Assembly (NCBI GenBank): GCA_905220665.1
Contig: CAJNAR010000151.1
Location: 372,001 to 436,000, forward strand
Length of the DNA stretch: 64,000 nt
Source: Albugo candida
Taxonomy: Eukaryota; Oomycota; Peronosporomycetes; Albuginales; Albuginaceae
Direction: 5' to 3'
Part shown: positions 31,185-41,916 of the stretch, in pieces
Numbering within the stretch: the first letter of the stretch is position 1
Layout: every line of letters begins with the position of its first letter
Position numbers and translations under genes: made by a program
The notes under the pieces: generated by a model
The model's database searches: none
Told to the model about the DNA's origin: nothing
Seen by the model: the letters and a program-made list of their open reading frames with translations, nothing else

Positions 31185-32812
31185 ATGACAATGGTTCCAC
31201 TTCATGACGCGTGCCTTTGGTTGCTCAGTTGGAGTGGGTCCTTCTTCTTTGCGCGTTATTTCTTTACGTGGTGGTTATTCCACGACTATGAAGTTAATTC
31301 CTCCTTCACACGCGCCTTATTTTCCATTTCGTTTATGTTCTCCTTCAATTTGTTCGAAATCGTATTGTTCCAGGTGATGGATATCATGACTGTCACCACT
31401 CGTCAACTCATTTGGCGTACAGACTTAATTGCAATTACGTTCTTAATTGTTTTTCTGCTTCCATTGTCTATTTTTTACACCGTTGCAAGAGATTTATTCA
31501 CCGTTTCCCGTCGTCACGCACTCTTCATCGCATCTATTGTCCTTGTGGTCTATCTTTACGCATTTTGGCAATTGAACACACTTGGAAGCGACCTCACCAC
31601 CGAGTCGAAATGGCTTACTTCCGTCTTTTCCATTACAAAATCTGTCAGTCGTATCAGTGTGTTGGGCGTCGTCTTCATGGCCATTTTGTCGGGTTTTGGA
31701 GCTGTCAATTGTCCATATGAGTATCTTTCCGTCTTCTGGAGGTCTGTACCGTTTTACTTGGTACAATCTCGATTTGAAAAAGCTTCCATCTAGGAAAATT
31801 GACGATGAAGAAATTGCATTTGTTGAGAGTCGATTACGTCACAATGTCGATATCGTCTTCGCAAAAAAGAAGAGACTTTTGTACGAGGAAAGCTGCCATC
31901 GACGCGAAGTCTCTCTCCCATCGGGCATCAGATCCAAAATCAAATCTCTTTGGGCCTTTGGGCCGCATGACAGCAAAAATGACGGTACGTGATCCGTCTT
32001 TGGCACATTAAGCGCTTATTCTAAGCTTACAGGATCGTATATGAATTCGCTGATTGCTGAAATCCATACCCTCGAGAGCCTTGGAAAAGAGCTGTTTCTA
32101 GAAGTTCACGCCATGCACCATGTCCGCTTTCGTTTTTTACGCTCTCAAACGCTTCATGGTCGTCTGTACAACTTTTTCGGCTATCTTCTTTCCGGCCTCT
32201 GTGTGTACAAAATGATGATCGCAACCATCAATGTCGCGTTTGTGCGAAGTAGAGATAAAGATCCAATCACTGATGTCTTCGAGAAGATTCTTTACATCTT
32301 TCCATCAGCCGCAAGATACGTACGTTGTATTTTCATTCCTCCAATAAAATCTCTCACTTTCTTTATAGATCAACATCCGACTCGTGTCTGAAATCGCATC
32401 CTTACTGTTTGTTGGAGTGTTGGTTTTCACCCAGACGCGAGGATTTCTTATGACAATAGTGAAGGTCTTCCGCGCTTGGTCAAATATTGTGTCGTCCAAC
32501 AGTGTTGTCTTGTGGCTCGCACACCTTATGGGAATGTATTTCGTTTCGTCCTTTGTGCTTATGCGAATGAATTTGAATCCGAAACATCGGTACGTTGAAG
32601 TTGAAGTTGATTTTTTGACTGGTTCACGGAATGTTTGTTACAGAGGTCATATCGATCAAGTTTTGGGAAACATTGAATTTGATGTGTATCATCGATACTT
32701 TGACATAACGTTTGTGTTAAGCGCCTTGTGCAATGCACTTGTTCTATTCCTCCTCAAGTTCTCTAAGGCTTCGCGAACACGGATCGATTCGCTTGAGAAC
32801 AAGTTTCCGTAA
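31185..32812 (+). CDS. GPR89: Golgi pH regulator / GPR89 family membrane protein (5 exons)
   Basis: Exons 31185-31741, 31794-31984, 32033-32319, 32369-32589, 32644-32812; introns 52, 48, 49 and 54 nt, all GT-AG, phases consistent; 474 residues (human about 455). Multi-pass anion channel of the Golgi, or GTG-type G-protein in plants. Diagnostic blocks: SFNLFEIVLFQVMD, MAILSGFGAVNCPYEYLSVF (which spans the first exon end), AKKKRLLYEE, NFFGYLLSGLCVYKM, ATINVAF, FTQTRGFLMTIVKVF, LAHLMGMYFVSSFVLMRMN, YHRYFDITFVLSALC. The start at 31185 gives MTMVPLHDACLWLL, placing the first membrane segment correctly. Confidence 0.93.
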
Positions 32813-32967
32813 ATGGCTCCGAGATTCAACGATACATTCATTCAGCAAGTTATATGTTGAATGTTGGAATTTTCCTTTTGGAAGCCCGCGCCCAATATGC
32901 GTTATCCAATCAAATGGCTTCAGCCGATCAGCAAATAGCCTGATTCGACAAAAAGCTAAGTAAAGCA

Positions 32968-33502
32968 ATGGCCGAGCAAAAAATCAATGATGCGGTTCAC
33001 GGAATGATGGAGCAATTGGACGTGAAGTTTATTCGTGATTTTCAGGTAAAGGAGCATTCTTGATGGTATAAATACGCAGCCGAATCACTAGTGGTTACAG
33101 AAACGAGGCTACCTGTGCAGTGCGCAATGTTTTGACGACAAAACAAGCTCGTCCGAACAGATTCAAAATTGCGTGGAGCGATGCCAATTCCCAATGCAGC
33201 AGCTACAGAATGTGATCCAACAAGAGCTTCAGTCGTTTCAGGTTTGCTTTATAGGATTTGCATTCTTCTTTTGGCTAATGTTGCGTCTATAGAATCGCCT
33301 CCAAAGATGCGCAATGGATTGCCAGGACCGTGCACGCGACTCAATTCCAATCAATGAAAAAGTCGATCACAAGACGCAAAGTCGGATGCAAAAAGAAATG
33401 GAAGCGTGTGTGGGCCAATGTGTGGACAAGCAAATTCAATGCATTCCTACGCTACAAAAACGACTGGAACAGAACATTACGCAAGTCAGCTCTCAACAGT
33501 GA
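32968..33502 (+). CDS. FAM136A: FAM136A-like protein (3 exons)
   Basis: Exons 32968-33045, 33101-33241, 33293-33502; introns 55 and 51 nt, GT-AG, 142 residues. FAM136A (DUF842) is a small conserved mitochondrial protein. Four CxxxC pairs are visible: CSAQC, CVERC, CAMDC and CVGQC, exactly the family pattern, with start MAEQKINDAVHGMMEQL. Human FAM136A is 138 residues. It is likely imported into the intermembrane space (family knowledge). The gene ends 47 bp from the convergent DHHC gene. Confidence 0.9.
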
Positions 33503-33549
33503 TGACAGCGGCTAGATTTTGTTAAGTTAGAATAGTTTTTGTTCTATCG

Positions 33550-34717
33550 CTAAAGAGAAGTCAATTCGCCAATCGCTATGGACGATGTTGGAGCAATTCC
33601 TTCCTCTACTTTATCTTCTTGCGATATTGCTACGACATCTTTCGACACTGCAACATTTGCCTTGGAACGCCGATTTCTTCGTTGGCGCAACATCCACTCA
33701 TACGTTCCGTACCCCACAAAGTACAAATAAATGTGAAATCCCAGCAATACTCCGTACATGAACGTGCAGGGAATTGATACTACCAGCGTGATGACGACTC
33801 CAATCTCGCCAGGTTGTGATATCGTTGTTATATCCAGCAAGAGAAGCCAACATGAAGCAAAAATTGCTTGTGTGAGGAATTGTGCAAAACCTAATTGAAG
33901 TGGATCAAGGTTGTATAAAGGTTGCTCAACCGAGCTGATGCGTACCACAACACGCGATTGTGAAAAATTGAGCATAATTAGATTTGCCGATGCAAGTATG
34001 AAGCCTGTCACCCATTTGGTCAACTAGTCAGAGAAGGAATGCTTATCGAGATGACCAATATTCGTACCATGTGCAATGATGATCTAAACCGGGAACACTC
34101 TTACGACACATTGAGCAGTACCGAGTCTTTGACCATCTCGATCCATCGATCTTGATCCCAAACCAGCCATTTGGCAAGGATTCCTACAATCAAAAATGAC
34201 TCTAGCCTCACATGAGAGTGGAAAGCATACATCAGCGAGTTTCGAAGGATCGATTTGCTCACATGAGATCCATGCAACAAGGAGCAGCCCAAAGACCGAA
34301 ACATGAAATAGAGCCATTCCTGAAATCTGATCCGGATACAGAATCAGACTTTTATGAGAGTTTTAGCCACGACTATCATACCATCCAAGAGTTTAATGTC
34401 CTATTTGTGTGAAAAGAGGATGAAGTTGGCACGGATGGAGGTTCGGTCTCCGCTAGTCTCAATAATGCACTCAGCACAGCCACATAAAAAGAAATCGCAG
34501 AGATCAAGTGTCCGGATACTGCAACAATTTGATCAAGCGAATACGGGCGTTGAAATCCATTGCGCCGCGTTGAATCAGATGGAGTCGAGTTTGTTCCTGT
34601 TGTAAGCGGCGACTTGATTGGTTCTGTCTTGTTCCCGTCAACCGATCTGGAAGGCATTTCCACCGTCTTTTCTCCTGCTGTCTCCATAACCGACTGTACC
34701 GCTATATGTGCCGTCAT
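33550..34717 (-). CDS. DHHC palmitoyltransferase (5 exons)
   Basis: Exons (minus) 34717-34382, 34326-34231, 34183-34068, 34004-33931, 33890-33550; introns 55, 47, 63 and 40 nt, GT-AG, phases consistent; 320 residues. It attaches palmitate to cysteines of membrane proteins. Order: Ser/Thr-rich leader, RRNGFQRPYSLDQ, two membrane helices, a cysteine-rich domain with KTRYCSMCRKSVPGLDHHC then TWLHTCIGKSNYAQFF (created only by splicing out 34067-34005), two more helices and a TYEW motif (GYGTYEWMLRQRR). The acyl-accepting Cys of DHHC is intact. The cysteine-rich domain is shorter in N-terminal zinc ligands than usual. It is divergent from the F-box gene, 42 bp apart. Confidence 0.88.
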
Positions 34718-34759
34718 TATGGTACATGATACTCAGACTCAGATAGTGCGCAATTCTGA

Positions 34760-36822
34760 ATGGATGCAGTCGAAGAATTCAATGACGTGTTTGGTGTCTC
34801 AATTCGATTTCGATTTCAATCACGGCGACCAATTCATCCCGACGCGAAAACGAAACTGGGAATGATACAATCACACTCGAAATTGTATCAGTATATCCAA
34901 TCGCTGTTTGACTCCCAATCAGCCAAACAGATTCGCGCTATCTTCCGCAATCGAAGAAACCAGTGGCTCCATCCAAGCGGGCTTCAAAGTGGCGCGACCA
35001 GTGTTCTATGCATCTTTTTTCTTCATATTGCAAGTAAGAATCCTCCGCTTCGAAGAACTATCCTGTTCCTATTTTTCGACGCGCTTTTTTTCCATTGCGA
35101 TGTATACGGAGAATCCGATGTTTCGTGTCGCATGCAGACATTCCAGTCCGTTCTCTCATTTCATGAAATGAAATGTTTTGTGCGTTGGGAAGCGCTGATC
35201 TCTTTTTTCAAGCGACTACTTCGTCTAAGCACAGATTCGATGGCCATTTTCCAAGAATGGATGAAAACTAGTTCGGCTGGACGAGCTTCTAATTGCGTTT
35301 TTGCGCACCTAAGCGGCGTGGAACAACTTTTGAACGAGTATACACACTCAACGGCCATTTACGGCGGGCCATTACAACTTGAAATTATACAGTGCTTTTT
35401 GCAGTTTATATTGGAGTGTGAGCTATTGCCTCAATGCAAACCATTGCAACAGGTAAATGCTTGCATTAACGACCGATTGTATCAATGGTTTTTCAGCAAG
35501 TTTCAATGCATCGCTACAATCGACTTCAATTCTGTATGGAGGCAATCACTATTTAAGTTGATGGAGAGAACCTCTGTATTGTATCAGCATCAACGAGTTA
35601 GCGATGTGAATGTTGCTGCAGTCTTTGTACTTGGTATCAAAACGATTTCCGAGCAAACCTTTCTCAACTTATACGATGGCTGGTTCAAGATCTGTAAATC
35701 GGTAGCTTTGAACCACGAAAACGGCGGGTTGGAACGATACAAAACGCATTTGCTCGTGCTCGTCGGAATTAGTGCTCACTGTCAAACGATGGATGTCAAA
35801 AGGGTTCTGGACTTTTGCTTGAAATGACATCCTTCATTCGTAGAAACACTTCATATCTGTATGAGACTCAATTTGTCTTGTTCCTTATCGTTTACCTTGC
35901 GGTTTGCAGCCAAACTTCATTGAACACCCTCAAACCAGATGCAAAGTTATTGCTCCAGGAATTCCGACTACAATTTCTCAGTGTGTTAGTTCCTCAACAA
36001 AGTCATTTGTACCGTTGTTTTCAGTCTCATAGCGTCTTCACACTGAAATCCAAAAAAGAACTTTGGCGCAAATGGTTTGATATTGAGCATCAAGAAGACC
36101 TCAATCGAAATTGGTCATCGGGCGATATTGAAGACGCTCTCGCATTCCGAAGACAATTCAAAGCAATCTCTTCGTGTATCCCATTACAAAGCCTTCAGCA
36201 ATGGCCACATATGAAAGCGTTTCTCTCAACACAGCATCAACCACCTTCTTGTCGCTTACTCACGACGAAGAAAAAGTTGATACTGCTCATGCAACCGCCT
36301 CCACACATTGAAGAAACGCCCGCGCAGCGTATGTCAGAGATGCTTCCGGATGAGCTTCTTATGCGGATTTTTTTATTTCTAAGCGCCAAACGGCTGTGCC
36401 GAATAGCGTCAGTGAACAAACAATGTCACGAGCTTATATGCGGTACAAAAGTATGGACACAAAATGTATGGAAAGCGTTATATTTCAGATCGACATTTTG
36501 TGGATCAGTCTTAACGGGACGTACCCGGTGTCCCCATGGTCCCTTATTCCATCATCAGTGGGCTCAAATGTACCAAGACCGGTTTTTGGCTATGCGCAAA
36601 ATGATGCGAAGACGGGTAAAACGAGATTCCTGTAGTTTACGTATGTGTTTGGTTTGTGGATGTCATCGTATCCTTAAAAGTATAGAGCTGGACTCTCATT
36701 TAGCACTTCATGCAAAATACACATGCACCCTACCGCTTTGTAATGCGACGTTTCTTGCGAAAACCGCATTGTTAACACATCAACGAAACCATACGAAAAA
36801 AAGGAAACGTGGTGGTACATAG
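34760..36822 (+). CDS. F-box protein with C-terminal C2H2-like finger
   Basis: Two open stretches joined by an inferred intron 35756-35802 (47 nt, GTGCTC...CAAAAG, phase 0), total 671 residues. The N-terminal 500 residues are helical with no known domain. An F-box lies near 510-555: MLPDELLMRIFLFLSAKRLCRIASVNKQC. The last 60 residues have CLVCGCH and then a C2H2 pattern (C-x4-C, FLAKTALLTHQRNH) and end in a basic KKRKRGG tail. It is probably a substrate adaptor of an SCF ubiquitin ligase. The donor is not the usual GTAxG, so the junction could be a frameshift instead. The start at 34760 is the first ATG in frame but is not otherwise confirmed. Confidence 0.6.
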
Positions 36823-36937
36823 AGGGACATTCTGGTACACGCGTACGAGCTGATTATCTGACTCGTCAAGATATAATTAGTGGGACGGAAGGGAAACGTT
36901 CCACCCTAAAGGGGACCAAAGACATTGTGAAGTAATT

Positions 36938-37895
36938 ATGTACTCTATGGAATCAGACAAGCAGCACACAGAAAATTTGGACAGCACCTTGAACGAGATA
37001 CGCAATACTCATCACGTTATCATCAAGAATATCGCAAGACTGCAAGAGCGCACAAAAGAGATTCTACAAGGTACCGATCGTTCGTTTTATTCACCCGACA
37101 CAATCTAATGCAGACCAATCAGAACACGAAAAGGACATACGTAGCATGTGCGAAGCAAAACTTGAGGCGCAAAAAGATATGCAAGAAACAAATACATGCG
37201 TTCAATCCAATGATGATGTCTCGTACTGGGTTGGAAAAACCCAACAGCTTAATGTTCAGGTGGAGTGGGGTCGAGAGCTTGCGACTCGGTTGAATACACT
37301 GAATCAAAATTTGATGAAAGAAAATCAATGTCTTAAGATTGAAAACTCGACACAGAAACAAGAGTGTGAGTTTTTAATGAAGCAAATTGTCAACGTTAAA
37401 AAAGAAAACGGACGATTACGATCGCATTTCGAAGAAACGAGATGTGAAATTGAAGCGTCAAAAGGTTTGAAAAAGAGTATCATGTCAGTGTCTACGAGTG
37501 CATTACCGCACGTCAAGCCATCGGAATGGAATTTTATTGCCCGCAACACCCAACGCCCCGCGTCCGCAAAAAAGTGTTCAAACGACATGAAGTCGATGGG
37601 TACAGTCCCGGATACACGCTACAAAGAAATTATCAAGCGTCTAAAACGACTTTTGGAGACTGAACGTCAAAATTTGCAAAATGTACGCACTTTATACACT
37701 TCGCACCAACAGAATCGAACCGAACTTGAGAACCTTATCGAAGCTTGTGTGAACGACATTCGATTACGGCGGAATCAGCCGGCTCAAAACAGTAATGAGC
37801 TTGACAGAAAAGAACGTAAAGCTCTGATGAAAAAATTATGCAAACAAGAACGAATTTTACAACTATTATCGGCTGCAATCCACACGTCGACGTGA
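36938..37895 (+). CDS. Coiled-coil protein (2 exons)
   Basis: Exons 36938-37070 and 37114-37895; intron 43 nt (GTACCG...ATGCAG), phase 1; 304 residues. The N-terminal exon MYSMESDKQHTENLD continues smoothly as EILQDQSEHEKDIRSMCEAK. Two long heptad-rich regions (about 10-150 and 200-300) flank a short linker rich in S/T/P. The C-terminal block KRLLETERQNLQNVRTLY, RTELENLIEAC recalls centrosome/flagellum coiled-coil proteins such as CCDC77, but I cannot assign it firmly. No membrane segment or signal peptide. Confidence 0.65.
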
Positions 37896-38963
37896 AGCAC
37901 ATTGCAGTGTCTTTTGGACATTGACGTTTGGACGACACGAAAACGCCATTGTATGCGCGACTACGTCAAAATTTGTTCGTCGTTGTCGCTGGCACCACGA
38001 AATGTTGTCTATTCAGAACGAAAACGTTCATGTCCGCTGACTGCAAATTAGTATGATCGGATACGATGCACATTGGCGCCCGAGTGTCGAGGCGAAAGTA
38101 CGTGCACATTGTGTAGAGCGCACTTATCTAGAGCGACTGCTACACTAGACGATGTTGAAGAGCCGTAACAGCCACGTGGTAAAATATTGCAGCTACATTG
38201 CATGAACCGTTGAATACGGTTTCAGTACGTTATAGAGACATGTTATGAAAGCGACATCTTGAAACTGTCATTTTAATTTCTTCAAGCTCGATACGTTAAT
38301 TTTGACATATAGATGGCGTAGACGTTAATTATGATAAGATGTGTAGGTGTGCGACTGTGATGGGACATCATGTGGATGCGCCGACATTTGATCGCGTGTT
38401 TTTATGTTGCACAAAAATGTGTCTGTGAAATAGTATTTACGAATCGGTACGATAGAGTATGTTAAGATTCCAAATGTCGCAAGTTTCTTGACATGCAAAA
38501 CATATGTTGTCGCATGAATTGCAGTCAAATTCTTACCGTAACAGAATTACAATTATTTTAACCCATCCGTTTCAAAATTCGTTACCAAAAGAAAGAAAAA
38601 CAAAAAAGAAGAAAAATGATCTGAATCAGTCCATCCTGCCAATTTTTTGAATTATGAAACTACTATCGTCTCATACTTTAGACAGTATACTCTTCAAGAT
38701 TGTATCATCGTCCTAGGTGCGGGTCTAGATTTTTAGAAAAAGAAACGCGTTTGATGCAGATGAAAATAGTAACTACCGACTAAAAGGTATACAAACATTC
38801 AGTACCATACGCTTGACACTTTTGCTTCAACAAAATATAAAAGAAATCCAAAAAGAGTGAAGGATATTGGCAATACAAACAGATCCTTTTCGGTCGTCTT
38901 CATTCCTTCTTTTTAGTACTCGAGCAAAAACACTAAAGTATTAAAGTTTTGTTAACTTATGCG
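37896..38963. other. Gene-free spacer
   Basis: About 1.07 kb, AT-rich, ending in pyrimidine- and A-rich text ahead of the RWP-RK start at 38964. No gene recognised. It is unusually long for this otherwise compact block, so upstream regulation of the RWP-RK gene or an unrecognised small RNA is possible. Confidence 0.4.
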
Positions 38964-40106
38964 ATGGGTCGACCACAGTTGGTCAAGATCACAACCGATA
39001 ATACAAACAAACTCAATGAACACGTTTCCATCGAAACGCCAACAAACTCGTTCTCGGAACACTCGCCTTGTGCTTTTCATTTGACACCAAAAAGTAATAT
39101 GAAAAGTAAAACTGAATCAATCGCTTTGATACGTGCTTCAGGAATGACAAAATTGAGCAGAGGATCTCCGTATTCGCATCCACTTCATTCCATGCCGAAA
39201 AAGTCCATGTCGCTACCGGTTGACTATAACCCTGCAAGCGCTAATTTTGAAGCATTCAGTCTGAATTTTCATTTGCCGTTGAAAATCGCAGCAGAGAAAT
39301 TCGGAGTTCGAGCGACCGCATTTAAGAAGCGTTGTCGAGCCATTGGAATACGTCATTGGCCGTATCGTAAAGTTCGAAGCTTGAGGCGATCTTTACAAGA
39401 GCTGAGTCGTTGTAAGGAGCAAGGAACATTGAGTGACAAACAGCAGTACCAGCTTTCTATCTTCAAGAAGCAATTAGATCGACTGATGGCTCCAGAAACA
39501 TATGGGATCGATCCTTCCGGCCGAATCACTGTGTCAATGAATACCTTTGATTCAGACGAATTCAATGAAGATTCACAAGATGAAGAAATGTACCCAAACA
39601 TACAAAGTCCAAGTTACGGTGCCACATTAGATGATTGTACCATTAGCCCCGCTGAAGGGGACAAATCGTTTGGTGATTTTTCAGCGTTGGGACATTTACG
39701 TTCATTTCGAAAAGAATCGTCCGCCGGAATGTATGACACACAATTGTACCGCTCAAATGGCACACATACATTCAAATGTTTGAACGATTCCGCAATGAAT
39801 TCCGATGCCAAAGACAAGCTTCAGTTCACGTCGTACGACCATTATTTACATGCCAGCGATCCGCAAAGTAAGTCAATTGCACGAAATCGAAACAATTTGT
39901 CTTTTGGTACGTTTACAAACTCCGACGAAAATGCTCAGCCGTCCACCGGATACGGCTACGATCTCATGACGAACGAGTTCAAATACGACGTGCGCTCTCT
40001 CGCAGACGATTCGCTCGCGGAATCCCACGGAATTGATTATGCCAGCGAAAGGTTTTTCGACGATGTTTTTCTACAAATCTCTCCGGATTATGGATGTCTA
40101 GTCTAA
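38964..40106 (+). CDS. RWP-RK domain transcription factor
   Basis: 380 residues from the ATG MGRPQLVK; an in-frame TTG 15 bp earlier is not needed. Residues about 99-140 form the RWP-RK DNA-binding domain: FHLPLKIAAEKFGVRATAFKK, then CRAIGIRHWPYRKVRSL. The namesake motif reads HWPYRK, with His in place of the first Arg. It is followed by a helical RSLQELSRC segment. The rest is low-complexity, acidic and Ser-rich (SDEFNEDSQDEEMY), typical of activation regions. RWP-RK factors control nitrogen response and gamete/egg identity in plants; in oomycetes they form an expanded family of unknown targets. It is convergent with alpha-tubulin, 56 bp apart. Confidence 0.88.
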   Translation: MGRPQLVKITTDNTNKLNEHVSIETPTNSFSEHSPCAFHLTPKSNMKSKTESIALIRASGMTKLSRGSPYSHPLHSMPKKSMSLPVDYNPASANFEAFSLNFHLPLKIAAEKFGVRATAFKKRCRAIGIRHWPYRKVRSLRRSLQELSRCKEQGTLSDKQQYQLSIFKKQLDRLMAPETYGIDPSGRITVSMNTFDSDEFNEDSQDEEMYPNIQSPSYGATLDDCTISPAEGDKSFGDFSALGHLRSFRKESSAGMYDTQLYRSNGTHTFKCLNDSAMNSDAKDKLQFTSYDHYLHASDPQSKSIARNRNNLSFGTFTNSDENAQPSTGYGYDLMTNEFKYDVRSLADDSLAESHGIDYASERFFDDVFLQISPDYGCLV

Positions 40107-40162
40107 GTACATTGCGTGATATATACAAGAAGCAAAATACGAAAATGTTTTTGTATTGTATT

Positions 40163-41512
40163 CTAGTATTCTTCTCCTAGCTCTTCATCTTCGCCGTCCG
40201 CGGTCTCAGCGCTAACTTCCTCATAGTCTTTTTCCAATGCAGCCAAATCTTCGCGCGCTTCCGAAAACTCCCCTTCTTCCATTCCCTCGCCAACATACCA
40301 ATGCACGAAAGCCCGTTTTGCGTACATCAAATCAAATTTGTGATCAATGCGTGAAAATACTTCTGCAATGGCACTCGTATTGGAAATCATGCACACAGCA
40401 CGCTGAACGCGAGCCAAATCACCGCCAGGGACCACTGTCGGTGGTTGATAATTGATTCCGCACTTGAATCCGGTCGGACACCAGTCCACAAATTGAATCG
40501 TGCGTTTTGTTTTGATTGTCGCCACAGCCGCATTCACGTCTTTCGGCACAACATCTCCTCTGTACATAAGACAGGTTGCCATGTACTTTCCGTGACGAGG
40601 ATCGCATTTGGCCATCATAGAACCTGGCTCGAACGCCGAACTTGTTATTTCCGCCACCGATAACTGTTCGTGATACGCTTTCTCCGCGGATATAACTGGA
40701 GCATACGAACTCAACATGAAATGAATACGAGGATACGGCACCAAATTCGTCTGAAATTCTGTGATATCGACATTTAAAGAGCCGTCAAACCGTAGCGAAG
40801 TGGTCAGAGAAGAGATCACTTGAGCAATGAGACGATTTAGATTGGTGTACGATGGACGCTCGATATCCAAGGAGCGACGACAAATGTCATAAATTGCTTC
40901 ATTATCCAACATCACAGCGACATCAGTGTGCTCCAGTAGAGAATGAGTCGATAGAACCGAGTTGTATGGCTCTACAACTGCTGTAGAGACTTGTGGGGAA
41001 GGATAAATTGTGAATCCAAGCTTCGATTTGCGCCCGTAATCCACCGATAATCTCTCCAGCAAAAGTGACCCAAGCCCTGAACCGGTTCCACCACCAACAG
41101 CATTGAATACCATAAAGCCTTGTAATCCTGTGCAGTTATCCGCCAACTTGCGAATTCGATCCAATACTAAATCTACCACCTCTTTACCAATTGTGTAATG
41201 CCCACGCGCGTAATTGTTCGCTGCATCCTCTTTTCCAGAAATAATTTGCTCTGGATGGTATAATTGCCGATAAATTCCGGTTCGGACTTCATCACAGACG
41301 GTTGGCTCTAAATCGACGAACACAGCACGAGGAACGTGTTTTCCAGCGCTCGTTTCAGAGAAAAACGTCGAGAAGGAATCATCACCACCCATTGAGCTCT
41401 CCGATGTCGACCCATTTGCCTCGATTCCGTGCTCCAAACAATATAATTCCCAGCACGCATTTCCAACTTGTATTCCACCTTGTCCCAAATGAATGGATAG
41501 AATTTCACGCAT
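40163..41512 (-). CDS. TUBA: Alpha-tubulin
   Basis: 449 residues, single exon. Start [13 protein letters not shown], with the MREI autoregulation-type N-terminus. GTP-binding glycine loop [45 protein letters not shown], and an acidic tail ending EEY (detyrosination-capable). It builds microtubules and flagellar axonemes. Oddity: the K40 loop reads [15 protein letters not shown], two residues shorter than usual and without the acetylatable Lys (standard PSDKTIGGGDD). The body is otherwise standard, so this looks like a divergent isotype. Confidence 0.96.
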   Translation of the reverse strand: MREILSIHLGQGGIQVGNACWELYCLEHGIEANGSTSESSMGGDDSFSTFFSETSAGKHVPRAVFVDLEPTVCDEVRTGIYRQLYHPEQIISGKEDAANNYARGHYTIGKEVVDLVLDRIRKLADNCTGLQGFMVFNAVGGGTGSGLGSLLLERLSVDYGRKSKLGFTIYPSPQVSTAVVEPYNSVLSTHSLLEHTDVAVMLDNEAIYDICRRSLDIERPSYTNLNRLIAQVISSLTTSLRFDGSLNVDITEFQTNLVPYPRIHFMLSSYAPVISAEKAYHEQLSVAEITSSAFEPGSMMAKCDPRHGKYMATCLMYRGDVVPKDVNAAVATIKTKRTIQFVDWCPTGFKCGINYQPPTVVPGGDLARVQRAVCMISNTSAIAEVFSRIDHKFDLMYAKRAFVHWYVGEGMEEGEFSEAREDLAALEKDYEEVSAETADGEDEELGEEY

Positions 41513-41916
41513 TATTCAGATTGTTGCGTATGAGGCTGCTTAAGAGTGAAAGGATGCAAGCTTGCGTGTATTTCGAGTTGTGAGAGCAATTGGTTGCACT
41601 GGCGCGAGAATACGAAGCGAAGAAAAAGAGTCGAATGTGAGGACGAGACGATGTTGGGAAGGCTATCGAGCAGTTAACAGGTAAGAATAAGGTTTGACCA
41701 ATCATCAACAAATAAATGTTTAATTATAACATGATAAGAAGCTGTGATATGGATTTTGATTGGTTGTTATTAATTAAGGACGGTGACAATAACTCTTTCA
41801 AATAGAAAAGACTTGATAAAAATAAGTATGTCAGCTGTAGAAGAAGGTTTGATTGGTTGGTATGAATAGATGGTCTGGTTGCTTAAATGTGCTTGATTTA
41901 GAAAAATGTTGACGGA

